Below, piece by piece: positions 1 through 8,564 of a stretch of DNA of 64,000 nucleotides (its first letter is position 1; each line of letters opens with the position of its first letter). This DNA comes from Bacillota bacterium (GTDB lineage: Bacteria; Bacillota; Clostridia; Christensenellales; SZUA-584): the NCBI GenBank assembly GCA_023415915.1, contig JAEZIZ010000003.1, positions 36,521 to 100,520 on the forward strand. Direction: 5' to 3'. Made by a program: the position numbers and the translations under genes. The notes beneath the pieces are model-generated. The model worked only from the letters and a program-made list of their open reading frames with translations, ran no database searches and had not been told where the DNA came from.

Positions 1-471
1 GGCAAGGTCAGCAGTGTTGTTCGTCATCGAGTTAACAACAACTATCGGGATACCTGCGTCTGCGCAGCGTTTTACAACAGGCGCGCTGCCTTCGCTTTCA
101 GCGGGAAGCAGTATAACGAAGTTTGCACCGTTGTTTATGGCGTCTTCGATCAGGTTGACCTGCGTGTTAGGATCGGTAAGGCCGTCATAGAGCTGCCAGT
201 CGGCAATCGTTCCGTCCGCTTTAAGAGCGTCAAGGGCCTTTTTGGCTGCGCCGTTCAGCGTTGCATGGAACGCGTCCACTGTGTTCTTTGCGATATAGGC
301 TACGTTGATTTCACTGGCAGCCGGCTCCTGTGAAGCGGGCGCTTCAGATACGGGAGCTTCCGAATTTTCGGGTGCCTGTGAAGCCGGCGCCGACGGCGTA
401 GCCGTTCCGGAGCATGCCGCAAAAGCCACAACCAGAAGCAACACAGTTACAAGTGCTAATACTTTCTTCAT
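1..471 (-). CDS. Sugar ABC transporter substrate-binding lipoprotein, RbsB-like (partial, C-terminus outside window)
   Basis: The visible 157 residues are the N-terminal part of a periplasmic-binding-protein-like lipoprotein that captures a sugar outside the membrane for the ABC transporter encoded just upstream. The start is ATG at 471 with a strong AGGAGG site. Residues 1-20 form a lipoprotein signal ending in VAFAAC, where the Cys would be lipidated. A low-complexity Ser/Ala/Pro/Glu linker follows. The mature part (NVAYIAKNTVDAFHATLNGA and on) matches the first lobe of the ribose/galactose-type type-I binding fold. It is the last visible gene of the operon, 73 bp after the permease. The ligand cannot be read from the sequence; the xylulokinase neighbour suggests a pentose or related sugar (inference). 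Confidence 0.9.
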   Translation of the reverse strand, partial: MKKVLALVTVLLLVVAFAACSGTATPSAPASQAPENSEAPVSEAPASQEPAASEINVAYIAKNTVDAFHATLNGAAKKALDALKADGTIADWQLYDGLTDPNTQVNLIEDAINNGANFVILLPAESEGSAPVVKRCADAGIPIVVVNSMTNNTADLA

Positions 472-544
472 TTTGTTTCCTCCTAGTATTTTTTTATCTT
501 AACCCTTTGGGGGTAAAGAACTTTTATCATTTGTTTTTCCCGGA

Positions 545-1525
545 TTATGAGCGTTTTCTGTTTATAGTCATATCCAGCATGACGGCGCCTATTATCAGCA
601 GGCCTTTGAATATCGTCTGCCAGTACGACTCGATGCCTATAAGGTTCATGCCGTTATAGATAAGCCCTATTATTACTATGCCTACGAGCGTGCCGGGTAT
701 TGTCGATATGCCGCCAGCGAACGAAGTGCCTCCTATTACGCAGGCCGCAATGGCGTCAGTCTCGTAGCCCACGCCTATATTAGGCTGCGCAGCGTTTATA
801 CGGGCCGTCATTATTATTCCCGCTATTGCCGAGAATGTGCCGCTTATTACATACGTGAGTACGCGCGTCCAGAATATGTTGACTCCCGAAGCTCTTGCGG
901 CGTTTATGTTTCCGCCCGTTGCATATACGTAGCGTCCGAATTTCGTCCAGTGCATCAGTATGTAGGATAAAATCGTTACGCCGAAAAGTATCAGTATCGG
1001 GTAAGGTATCGCGTCGAACAGCTTGCCGAGGCCTATCTGCGTAAACGACGGATTGGCAAGAGCGAACGAGTATCCGCCCGACAGCACGTACCCGAGGCCG
1101 CGGATAACGAGCTGGCTCGCAAGCGTCACGACGAACGGGAACATGTTGAATCCCGCAACGAGCAGCCCGTTGAGCAATCCCAGTATTCCGCACGCAACTA
1201 CCGCGGCGATACACGCAAGCAGGTTGCTGCCCGTAAGCTGCAGCACGACTCCTATGGTAGTACTTGCAAGCGCGAGCATGGAGCCTATCGAAAGGTCGAT
1301 ACCTCCCGCCGTTATGACGAACACCATACCCATCGCCAGCACGCCGTTCAATGCAACCGTAGAGAGCACGTTTGTAATGTTGCTTATCTGCAGAAACTTA
1401 GGCGTAGCGATCGACAGTATAACAAACATGCCTATCATTACGAAGCCAATTCCGTAACGTTTCATAAAAAGACTGAAATCATGCTGATCCATACCGAGGA
1501 TCCTTTTTTCTTTCTTTGCCTCCAT
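545..1525 (-). CDS. Sugar ABC transporter permease, RbsC-like
   Basis: Membrane permease of 326 residues in the branched-chain amino-acid/ribose permease family, forming the channel of the ribose-type importer. It has about eight to ten hydrophobic segments and the family pattern GGIDLSIGSM near residue 80. I place the start at ATG 1525 because AGGGAGGAAACC precedes it directly; a longer reading to 1549 would overlap the end of the ATPase gene and has no ribosome site. It lies 10 bp after the ATPase gene and 73 bp before the binding-protein gene. Length is normal for the family. Identity as a sugar permease is secure; the substrate is not. Confidence 0.93.
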   Translation of the reverse strand: MEAKKEKRILGMDQHDFSLFMKRYGIGFVMIGMFVILSIATPKFLQISNITNVLSTVALNGVLAMGMVFVITAGGIDLSIGSMLALASTTIGVVLQLTGSNLLACIAAVVACGILGLLNGLLVAGFNMFPFVVTLASQLVIRGLGYVLSGGYSFALANPSFTQIGLGKLFDAIPYPILILFGVTILSYILMHWTKFGRYVYATGGNINAARASGVNIFWTRVLTYVISGTFSAIAGIIMTARINAAQPNIGVGYETDAIAACVIGGTSFAGGISTIPGTLVGIVIIGLIYNGMNLIGIESYWQTIFKGLLIIGAVMLDMTINRKRS

Positions 1526-1535
1526 GGTTTCCTCC

Positions 1536-3062
1536 CTATTTTTCACCAAATTCTTTTGCCAGTATATATTCCTGGTCTGCCTTGCCTGAAAGTATATCTT
1601 TTCGGAATATTTCTCCGTTGAGCCTGCCTTCGTGATATATGAGTATTCTGTCGCTCATGCCCATTATCTCCGGCAATTCTGAGGAGACCATTATTATCGC
1701 CATTCCCTCTGAGGCAAACTTGCTCATCAGCGCGTGTATCTCAGCCTTCGCGCCGACGTCTACGCCCCTTGTCGGTTCGTCCATGATAAGCAGCTTGGGT
1801 TTCGCCATTACCCACTTTGAAATGACTACCTTCTGCTGATTGCCGCCGCTCAGTGAGTACGCCTCGGATTCGATGCTTGCCATTTTAACTGTAAGCGTCT
1901 TTGCGACTTCCTTGCATTCAGTCTTTTCCCTTTTCTGGTTCAGCAGCAAGCCTTTCTGCCTGCCGCGCAGATTGGGAAGCGATATGTTTTCACGTATCGA
2001 CCTGAAAAGGCACAGGCCGAAGCTTTTTCGGTCCTCGTTGATCATCGCTATGCCCTTGCCTATAGCGTCCCCGGGGCTTTTTATCTTCAGCTCTTTTCCG
2101 TTTAAATACATCTTGCCGCTCGAAAGAGGATCAAGCCCGAATATGGCGCGCATAGTTTCGCTGCGTCCGGAACCGACGAGCCCTGAGAGGCCGAGTATCT
2201 CTCCGCTGCGAACTTCAAAGCTGATGTCGCTGAATCCCTTGCCGGTTAACCCTTCCGCCTTGAACACCACGTCGCCTATCTCGCAATCGACTTTGGGGAA
2301 TATGTTCTCTACCGTACGCCCGACCATCATCGATATGAGATCGTTGGACGTTATATCCACAACATTGCCCGACCCTATGAATCTTCCGTCGCGAAATACT
2401 GAATAGGAGTCGCATATCTGGAATATTTCTTCCATGCGGTGAGATATATATATTACCGTTACACCTTGCTCTTTGAGGCTGCGTATGGTCTCGAACAGCC
2501 GCTCGGTTTCCTCGCTGTCCAGCGAAGACGTCGGTTCGTCCATTATTACAAGGCGCGCGTTGCACGACACGGCTTTAAGTATCTCTATCATCTGCATCTG
2601 GGCAAGCGTAAGCTGTTCCATAAGCATCTTGGGATTAAGGTTCAGGTTGTATTGTTTAAGTATCTCGGCCGCCTTGCGGTTGGTTTCCCTCTTGTTCAAG
2701 AACGGCAAATGCTTAAACGTGTCTTCGCGCTTTAGGAATATGCTCTCGGCTATCGACAGATAAGGCTCGGGATTCAGTTCCTGATGTATCATCGATATCC
2801 CGGCTTTTATAGCTTCGGCGGGGCCGCTGACGTTGTACGATTTTCCTTCAAACGTTATTTCGCCCGCGTCCTTGTTGATAAGGCCGATTATTATTTTCAT
2901 CAATGTCGACTTTCCGGCGCCGTTCTCGCCTAAAAGCGCGTGTACCTGGCCTTTTTTAACACGGAGCTGAACGTCCTGCAGCGCGAGCGTTCCGCCGAAC
3001 GCCTTGTAGATGCCTTGACAATCCAGTATATATTCGTAATCCTTTTTCACGTTCTCGGCCAA
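1536..3062 (-). CDS. Sugar ABC transporter ATP-binding protein, RbsA/MglA-like (two NBDs)
   Basis: Energises the ribose-type importer. The protein holds two nucleotide-binding domains in tandem. The first has Walker A GENGAGKST and Walker B LVIMDEPTSSLD. The second has the shortened P-loop GLVGSGRSE typical of the second half of RbsA proteins, the signature LSGGNQQKV and LLIMDEPTRGVD. The first-half signature reads LTLAQ, a deviation that is common in this subfamily. I choose TTG at 3062 (508 residues) because GAGGTGAT, an eight-base match to the 16S anti-SD, lies at good spacing before it. A GTG at 3071 would overlap that site. Translation is probably coupled to xylB upstream, 30 bp away. 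Confidence 0.93.
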   Translation of the reverse strand: MAENVKKDYEYILDCQGIYKAFGGTLALQDVQLRVKKGQVHALLGENGAGKSTLMKIIIGLINKDAGEITFEGKSYNVSGPAEAIKAGISMIHQELNPEPYLSIAESIFLKREDTFKHLPFLNKRETNRKAAEILKQYNLNLNPKMLMEQLTLAQMQMIEILKAVSCNARLVIMDEPTSSLDSEETERLFETIRSLKEQGVTVIYISHRMEEIFQICDSYSVFRDGRFIGSGNVVDITSNDLISMMVGRTVENIFPKVDCEIGDVVFKAEGLTGKGFSDISFEVRSGEILGLSGLVGSGRSETMRAIFGLDPLSSGKMYLNGKELKIKSPGDAIGKGIAMINEDRKSFGLCLFRSIRENISLPNLRGRQKGLLLNQKREKTECKEVAKTLTVKMASIESEAYSLSGGNQQKVVISKWVMAKPKLLIMDEPTRGVDVGAKAEIHALMSKFASEGMAIIMVSSELPEIMGMSDRILIYHEGRLNGEIFRKDILSGKADQEYILAKEFGEK

Positions 3063-3092
3063 ATATATCACCTCACCTTAATATTGTGCTTG

Positions 3093-4583
3093 CTACTTTC
3101 TCCCCATCAAAGCGGCCTTTTTAAGCTCATCCTTGCTTGAGAGATACGCTTCCTTATAAAGCCCGTAGTATTCGCTGTACACCTGATGGCGCTGCGGGTC
3201 AGGAATGATCAGCTCGTCTTTGTAACTTACCGCGGCCCGGCAGGCTTCCTCCAAGTCCGAATACACTCCGGCTCCCACGCCCGCCGCAAGCGCCGCACCC
3301 ATGCCGGCTTGTTCGGTCGTTTCAGAAACCCTCAGCGGTATGTTGAATATATCCGCCTGCAGCTGCAGCCACGGCTTGCTCCTTGCTCCCCCGCCCGACG
3401 CCACGAGCATTTCCGCTTTAAAGCCAAGGCTTTCGCATATTTCTATACACTGCATCAGAGAGAACGCGACGCCTTCCATAACGGCTCTCGTAATATGCGC
3501 GCGAGTTGTTCCTATATTTACGCCGAGGAACATGCCGCTTAAATTCGGGTTAACATGAGGCGTCCGCTCTCCGTTAAGATACGGCAGGAATACCACCCCG
3601 CCGCTTCCCGGCAGGACGGCGCCGACTTCCTTGTTCAGCACGTCATAGTTTATATCGCCTATTATCCTGTGCCACCATTCAAGCGACAGCCCCGCCGTCA
3701 TCGTCGCGCCGAAAAGTATCCAGCTTCCCTTTCTGTAACCGCAGAACATATTCGTATTCAGCTCCGGGTTAAGCACCGGCTTGTCTATCTGGAAGCAGAC
3801 CTGCCCGCTGCTGCCTATATTGACCGTCGCGTCTCCCGGCTTCACCATGCCGTTGCCTATGCTTTGCATTATCTGATCACCGCCGCCCGCCGCAACGGCC
3901 GTGTTTTCCGAAAGGCCTGTCTGCTGCGCCGCACTTGCGCACACGCTGCCGGTATTCTCAGTTGTACCGTAGCAGCGCGGAAATAGCCCGGAGGGTACGC
4001 TGACGCGCTCAAGTATGTGCTTTGACCACACGCCGCTTATAATATCAAAAGCAAGCGTGGCTGAAGCGTCCGAATAATCTGAAGAAAGCTCTCCGGTCAT
4101 CCTGAATTTAATATAATCCTTAGGCAGGCATACGTAGCGTATCTTATCGTAGTTTTCGGGTTCATGCCGCCTTACCCACATAAGCGAGGGCAGCAGGAAT
4201 CCCGTATAAACAGGGTTCATCATATGCTTGCGCACGCCGTCTTTGCCGAACTCTAAACGAAGCTCTTCAACCTGCTCGTCGGAGCGGGCGTCGCAGTGCA
4301 ATATCGCCGGGCGCACGACGCGGTATTCGCTATCCAACATAACAAGGCCGTGCATCTGCCCGGAAAAACTCACACCTGCAATCTCGGACGCGGGAGAGCC
4401 GCATGCCGCAATGGCTTCCCTGACGGTTTCGCAGCAGGCTTTCCACCAGACTTCGGGATCCTGCTCCGCATAGCCTTGGCGGGGAGAATCAAAAGTGTAT
4501 TCGCGGTGGCTCAGCGCTTTCAGGGCGCCCGACTCATTTATTATTATTGTTTTTAAGCTGGACGTGCCAAGGTCAATTCCCAT
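3093..4583 (-). CDS. xylB: Xylulokinase, FGGY family
   Basis: ATP-dependent kinase that phosphorylates D-xylulose (or a related ketose) to the 5-phosphate, feeding the pentose phosphate pathway. The 496 residues match the XylB type of the FGGY family: N-terminal phosphate-binding loop MGIDLGTSSLK, then SFSGQMHGLVMLD near residue 75, and the C-terminal adenosine motif ASGGGARSKPW near residue 400. The GGAGG site is 18 bp before ATG 4583, further than usual. The in-frame codons between them (GCT TTA CTG) could belong to the first beta strand, so the true start may be a non-standard codon slightly upstream. It sits between an ADP-dependent-type kinase gene and the sugar importer. No xylose isomerase is in the window, so the pathway substrate is unresolved. 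Confidence 0.9.
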   Translation of the reverse strand: MGIDLGTSSLKTIIINESGALKALSHREYTFDSPRQGYAEQDPEVWWKACCETVREAIAACGSPASEIAGVSFSGQMHGLVMLDSEYRVVRPAILHCDARSDEQVEELRLEFGKDGVRKHMMNPVYTGFLLPSLMWVRRHEPENYDKIRYVCLPKDYIKFRMTGELSSDYSDASATLAFDIISGVWSKHILERVSVPSGLFPRCYGTTENTGSVCASAAQQTGLSENTAVAAGGGDQIMQSIGNGMVKPGDATVNIGSSGQVCFQIDKPVLNPELNTNMFCGYRKGSWILFGATMTAGLSLEWWHRIIGDINYDVLNKEVGAVLPGSGGVVFLPYLNGERTPHVNPNLSGMFLGVNIGTTRAHITRAVMEGVAFSLMQCIEICESLGFKAEMLVASGGGARSKPWLQLQADIFNIPLRVSETTEQAGMGAALAAGVGAGVYSDLEEACRAAVSYKDELIIPDPQRHQVYSEYYGLYKEAYLSSKDELKKAALMGRK

Positions 4584-4608
4584 CAGTAAAGCAACTGCAA
4601 TCCTCCTG

Positions 4609-5928
4609 TCAGTTTACAAAAGATGTGAGGAACCCCGCCATAAACGTGTCGCCAAGTCCTATCGTATATTTCGGGTGCTCCATATACCGTGAGGGCACCA
4701 AACAAACGTACTTCCCCGTCCGCAGCGATTTCAGCCGCTCTGCGAAAGCAATCCCTGAGGGACTTAAGGGCAGACTCAGCGATTCGCCGCAATCGCTGTA
4801 TGTGCCGTATTTGCCTGTTCTGGCCCTTGTTGCCGACATCAGGTTGCCCAATGTCAGGCCCTTTTCAAAGTCTGCCCTTCTAAGTTCATCTCCAAAGTAC
4901 ATTGAATAATCCTTTGTGTGGAGTACCATACCCTTAACAGGGTATCTTTCCAACATGAACTCAAGCCCTCCGAGTATGGAAGAAAGACTATCTTTATCTG
5001 TAATCATGCCGTGCTTTGCCGTATGCTCAACGAGTTCTTCCTCGTTCATGCTGTATATGTCTATGTACCGCGAAAGCCTTCCAAGCACAAGGTTTTTAAG
5101 CTCTGCGTTTAAATAGTGCGCCCCTTCAAGAAATATCACGCAGTCCGGGTTTTGTTCCTTGACCTTTTTATAATGCGCCGAAACCTCGTCAATCCTCTTT
5201 TCCATTATGCCGCGGTCAATAATGCCGTTAAATCCCGATACGCTGTATACCAGCATGCGCTTTGCGTTGGCTTCGCAGTAATCCAGGAAGCACTTATCAA
5301 TGGGCATTATTTTGTGCACCGTATCGTAATCCATTATCAGCCTGTTGGAAACGGGCGTTTCGTATACGGTTCCGTTTACATCTACCTTCTCGCCCTTGGG
5401 GTACTGCAGTATCATATGCCGTACGGGCGGCGCGTTCGTCACGCTTTCCATTATCGGGACTCGTCCTCGTTCCGTAACGGTATCCAGGCCCTGCCCGCTC
5501 ATCTGTACACAGACTTCCCTTGACCTGTCCGTTATGTGTACGAGAACCGGAAAACCTACCGCATTAAGCGCCGCCGCGCCCTGCGCGCATGTCCCGCCGA
5601 GAGCAAACGCGGTATTGAACCTGCTTTCCAGGAACTTGCACACTTCGATGTTCGTTATGTCTATCTCTCCGCCCAGCCCGTTAATCATGTAATAGCACAC
5701 TATGCGCGCAAAAGATTCCATCGAGTCTATCGTATCGCCGGGCTTTAATGCCGGCTCCTCTTTCAGGAAAGCCGATACAATGTCTTTAAACGTTTGGCTG
5801 TTCCATTCGATTATCACGTCAAGATCACTCGTGTAGCCCATTATTACGCCGAGGCCGCTTGATTTATGTTTTTGTATGTCGGCAGGCAACTGCCTGTAAT
5901 ACTGCCCGTAGTTGTCACGGTAAGCCAT
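4609..5928 (-). CDS. ADP-dependent phosphofructokinase/glucokinase-family sugar kinase
   Basis: 439-residue kinase that I assign to the ADP-dependent glucokinase/phosphofructokinase family, a branch of the ribokinase fold that uses ADP as phosphoryl donor. Visible support is overall length, the N-terminal YTSDLDVIIEW strand, a central FLEGAHYLN segment resembling the family's acidic metal-binding motif, and the C-terminal GLGDTFMAGF loop with the catalytic Asp. Ordinary PfkB kinases are about 300 residues with a GAGD loop. Start ATG 5928 has GGAGG at seven bases. It is the second gene of the RpiR-controlled operon, 21 bp after rpiR and 25 bp before xylB. ADP use is family knowledge; the sugar is unknown. 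Confidence 0.78.
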   Translation of the reverse strand: MAYRDNYGQYYRQLPADIQKHKSSGLGVIMGYTSDLDVIIEWNSQTFKDIVSAFLKEEPALKPGDTIDSMESFARIVCYYMINGLGGEIDITNIEVCKFLESRFNTAFALGGTCAQGAAALNAVGFPVLVHITDRSREVCVQMSGQGLDTVTERGRVPIMESVTNAPPVRHMILQYPKGEKVDVNGTVYETPVSNRLIMDYDTVHKIMPIDKCFLDYCEANAKRMLVYSVSGFNGIIDRGIMEKRIDEVSAHYKKVKEQNPDCVIFLEGAHYLNAELKNLVLGRLSRYIDIYSMNEEELVEHTAKHGMITDKDSLSSILGGLEFMLERYPVKGMVLHTKDYSMYFGDELRRADFEKGLTLGNLMSATRARTGKYGTYSDCGESLSLPLSPSGIAFAERLKSLRTGKYVCLVPSRYMEHPKYTIGLGDTFMAGFLTSFVN

Positions 5929-5949
5929 CGGTGCTCCTCCGAGTTTGTC

Positions 5950-6795
5950 TCAAATCTTTGTTTCCGATAAGAAGTATTCTACGTTGTCCGTTTCTCCGTT
6001 TTTTGCTTCGTTCTTTTTTGCGCGGGCAACGAAGTAAAGAAGTATGTCAAGTATTGCCGATATATATATGTGCGACGCCGCGCCGAAGATATAAACGCTG
6101 GAGAACTCTATGCCTGTCGATAACGAGTAATCGGACATCTTGGTTACCGGGCTTCCCGGCAGGTCGGTTATCGATATTGTTGTCATGTTCCGTTTCTTCG
6201 CCAGCTCAAACGCCTGCAGCACCTGCTTTGAACTGCCCGAATGCGAGATGCCTATCATTACGTCCTTATCCGATCCAAGGTTTACTCCGTTAAGCTGCTG
6301 CTCGGGCATAAACGAGCTGTTTGTGTGTATTCCCACGCGGCCGAGCCTGAACGCCAAATCTATAGTGGTCGGTATCGAGTTGCCCGCCGCAACAAGGTGT
6401 ACCGTGTTACAGCCGAGTATCAGTTCAACGCATTTTTTTAAGACTTCGCTGTCCACATTCGCCTTTGCGTATATTATGTTGGACACGACTTCCTTAAGCA
6501 CGTCGTCTGCGTTGTCAGGGTCCTTAGGTTGTATGTTGCCGCTGAAAAGCTGCTCGCTGCCCAGATCATGCGCCAATTGCAGCTTCATCTGGTAAAAGCC
6601 CTTATACCCGAGGTGCTGACACAGGCGTATTACCGTCGCGTCGCTTGTGCCGCTTAGCTCCGCCAGCGCGGACACATTCAGCCTTATAGCATTTTCAGGG
6701 TTTTTCAGAATATAATCCGCAACCTTTTTTTCTGCTGAGAATATCTCTTCGTAATTAGCGCGGATATTTTCAAGCACATGGCTTCCCAGTTCCAT
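5950..6795 (-). CDS. RpiR/MurR-family transcriptional regulator (HTH + SIS)
   Basis: 281-residue regulator. Residues 1-75 form the HTH_6 domain (LAELSGTSDATVIRLCQHLG is the recognition region); residues about 125-250 form the SIS phosphosugar-binding domain, including the GISHSGSSKQVL loop that holds the ligand phosphate. Start ATG 6795 follows GAAAGGAT. A longer reading to 6840 has no ribosome site. It is the first gene of the sugar operon and so probably controls its own promoter in response to a sugar phosphate made by one of the two kinases downstream. Two 18-bp near-palindromes around the promoter are the likely operators (inference). Confidence 0.93.
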   Translation of the reverse strand: MELGSHVLENIRANYEEIFSAEKKVADYILKNPENAIRLNVSALAELSGTSDATVIRLCQHLGYKGFYQMKLQLAHDLGSEQLFSGNIQPKDPDNADDVLKEVVSNIIYAKANVDSEVLKKCVELILGCNTVHLVAAGNSIPTTIDLAFRLGRVGIHTNSSFMPEQQLNGVNLGSDKDVMIGISHSGSSKQVLQAFELAKKRNMTTISITDLPGSPVTKMSDYSLSTGIEFSSVYIFGAASHIYISAILDILLYFVARAKKNEAKNGETDNVEYFLSETKI

Positions 6796-6855
6796 ATTTA
6801 TATCCTTTCCGGTCTGCAATATCACCGCAAAAAGCCGCAAAGCACTTTTAGACGT

Positions 6856-6873
6856 GATATAAAATTTTATTTC
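6856..6873. promoter_or_regulatory. Candidate RpiR operator, proximal
   Basis: Near-palindrome GATATAAAATTTTATTTC with a perfect 12-bp core ATAAAATTTTAT. It lies just downstream of the predicted transcription start, where a bound repressor would block elongation. A second copy lies at 7060-7077. Confidence 0.5.
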
Positions 6874-6906
6874 ATACGAAGGTACATTTTATATGCTTAT
6901 ATTACG

Positions 6907-6936
6907 ATTATAATCACCTGCATGTTCTTTTGTCAA
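6907..6936 (-). promoter_or_regulatory. SigA-type promoter of the rpiR-kinase-xylB-transport operon
   Basis: On the minus strand TTGACA (6936-6931) and TATAAT (6912-6907) are separated by 18 bp. Both hexamers match the consensus exactly. Start of transcription is expected near 6900, leaving a leader of about 105 bases. Confidence 0.8.
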
Positions 6937-7059
6937 TGGAATATAGGCATTGTATGTAATTTTCGTGAAATTTATTTTTATCTCGACCGGATTTTTTGCT
7001 TTTTTGCTCCCTTATTCCTCCTCTTTTGGTACCTTTTTATATATTATTATACATTTAAT

Positions 7060-7077
7060 GAAACAAAATTTTATTTC
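7060..7077. promoter_or_regulatory. Candidate RpiR operator, distal
   Basis: Near-palindrome GAAACAAAATTTTATTTC, 16 of 18 positions symmetric. It shares the core AAAATTTTATTTC with the proximal site about 200 bp away, which would allow looping between the two. Regulator assignment is inferred from position only. Confidence 0.45.
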
Positions 7078-7101
7078 TTACAGTACGGCGAGCACAGTTT
7101 A

Positions 7102-8322
7102 CTATGCTTTGGCGTCGAGCAGTTTCTCAAAAAACGACTCGTTCTTCAATATCTCGTCTATCGCCAGTATTGCCGCGCCAACAAGCGCGGGGTCCTCTTC
7201 AAACGTGCTTATTCGTATGGATAGTTTACCGAACAAATCGGGCGAGGTGTGCTCTTTAATCGATTCGCATACTTTATCAAGAAAATGCTCGCCCCCTTTT
7301 TGGAAATCGTCGCCTATTACTATAATGCTGGGGTTAATGAGGTTAATGAGGCTTGCTATGCCAAACCCAAGGTAATATGCAACTTCGTCCAATATTTTTA
7401 CCGCGAGCCTGTCGTTGTTTTGAAAAGCGGCGTAGATATCGCTGATACCGCTGTTTGGTTTAAGCACGGTATCGCTTTCCGTGCCAATATACTCTTTAAG
7501 CATGTTAAGCATCGCAAATCCGGAAGCGTACTGCTCTAAGCATCCTTTGTTGCCGCATTCGCATTTTCTGCCAGCGCAGTTGATGCTCATATGTCCTATT
7601 TCTCCTGCGACTCCCGACCTGCCTCGCATTATCTTTCCGTCCACTATTATACCGGCGCCCAGCCCCTGGCCTCCCATTATATAAAGGAATGGCCCCGGAT
7701 CTCCGTTCTCGCTGTATTTCTGCCATTCGGCGTATGCCGCCAGATTCGCGTCGTGGTCGATATACAGAGGAACGTCAAGCTCGTTCTGCAGCTCCTTTTT
7801 TATATGTATGTTTTTCAGCTTGGGAAACCCCGTCGCTGTAACAAACATGTCCTCTTCCTTAAGGAACGGGCCCAGCACAGCCATGCCGGCGCTAAGCAGC
7901 ACCTTGTCTCCCAACGCGCGCGTTATCGCTCTGATTTCTTCCTTTATATTTTTGACCGTCTTGCCGACGTCTTCGTTCCTGTCTATGGGGAATTTCTTCA
8001 GCATGTGCTGGTTGCCTTTGATATCGTATACTCCGACCAGGAAATATTCCCTTGTGAGCCTTATGCTCAAAAACCTGTATTTTTCACAGTTAAGCTCCAG
8101 GCCTATAATCCTTCTTCCGTTCTGTCCTTCAATAAGGCCAGTCTCATAAACAAGGTCGCAGTCAATAAGCTCGCTTACTATATTAGTAACAGTCGCCTGA
8201 TTAAGGCCGCTGTGCTTCGTAAGCTCAGCCCTTGATCTGATGTTATGCTTTCTCATCAGGTCAACCACCAATGCTCTGTTCAAAAACCTGACGTCAACGA
8301 GGTTTTTTCCTTTCCTGGCCAT
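7102..8322 (-). CDS. ROK-family transcriptional repressor (NagC/XylR type)
   Basis: 406-residue repressor. Residues 13-70 form an N-terminal winged helix (LTKHSGLNQATVTNIVSELI). The rest is a ROK sugar-kinase-like domain with the zinc-binding motif CECGNKGC near residue 250, preceded by GEIGHMSI. These proteins bind a sugar and then leave DNA. Start ATG 8322 follows GGAGAATACTAT. It is transcribed from its own strong promoter (8417-8445) towards the RpiR operon and may regulate itself or the neighbouring sugar genes. The sugar ligand cannot be read from the sequence. Confidence 0.93.
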   Translation of the reverse strand: MARKGKNLVDVRFLNRALVVDLMRKHNIRSRAELTKHSGLNQATVTNIVSELIDCDLVYETGLIEGQNGRRIIGLELNCEKYRFLSIRLTREYFLVGVYDIKGNQHMLKKFPIDRNEDVGKTVKNIKEEIRAITRALGDKVLLSAGMAVLGPFLKEEDMFVTATGFPKLKNIHIKKELQNELDVPLYIDHDANLAAYAEWQKYSENGDPGPFLYIMGGQGLGAGIIVDGKIMRGRSGVAGEIGHMSINCAGRKCECGNKGCLEQYASGFAMLNMLKEYIGTESDTVLKPNSGISDIYAAFQNNDRLAVKILDEVAYYLGFGIASLINLINPSIIVIGDDFQKGGEHFLDKVCESIKEHTSPDLFGKLSIRISTFEEDPALVGAAILAIDEILKNESFFEKLLDAKA

Positions 8323-8373
8323 ATAGTATTCTCCAATGCCGCTAATTGATAAATTGTTTGATTTGTTAACTTG

Positions 8374-8421
8374 TTTTATTTGATTATTGTTTTTATTATT
8401 TAATATATTTTATTTGATTAT
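8374..8421. promoter_or_regulatory. Direct-repeat candidate operator for the ROK repressor
   Basis: The 14-mer TTTTATTTGATTAT occurs twice, at 8374-8387 and 8408-8421, start points 34 bp apart, and a related TTGTTTGATTTGTTAAC lies nearer the gene. The second copy overlaps the -10 box of the ROK promoter. An autoregulatory site is a reasonable inference. Confidence 0.4.
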
Positions 8422-8445
8422 AATAGTGCGGTGTGGTTTTGTCAA
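8417..8445 (-). promoter_or_regulatory. SigA-type promoter of the ROK gene
   Basis: TTGACA (8445-8440) and TATAAT (8422-8417) on the minus strand with a 17-bp spacer: a perfect consensus promoter about 95 bp before the ROK start codon. Confidence 0.85.
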
Positions 8446-8450
8446 TATCC

Positions 8451-8485
8451 TAAAAAACAATTAACCTGCCTATATTTCACAGGCA
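8451..8485 (-). terminator. Intrinsic terminator after the homocysteine methyltransferase gene
   Basis: Minus-strand hairpin with arms CCTGCCT (8485-8479) and AGGCAGG (8470-8464), followed by a T-rich tail at 8460-8451. It lies 80 bp beyond the stop codon at 8565 and ends the kinase-epimerase-methyltransferase operon just before the ROK promoter. Confidence 0.75.
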
Positions 8486-8564
8486 GGCTAGTTAACAATG
8501 GAGTTTTCAGTAAATAGTGAGGCTATACATTAATAAACTCAAAATACTCGCTACTGTAAATTGA

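Larger units (their letters stand above)
6796..7101. other. Intergenic regulatory region between ROK and RpiR genes
   Basis: An AT-rich 306-bp stretch with no gene. It carries the promoter of the sugar operon and two candidate operators, listed separately. Between the distal operator and the promoter, plus-strand T-rich runs are present but no clear hairpin terminator for the ROK gene is visible, so read-through from the ROK gene remains possible. Confidence 0.6.
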
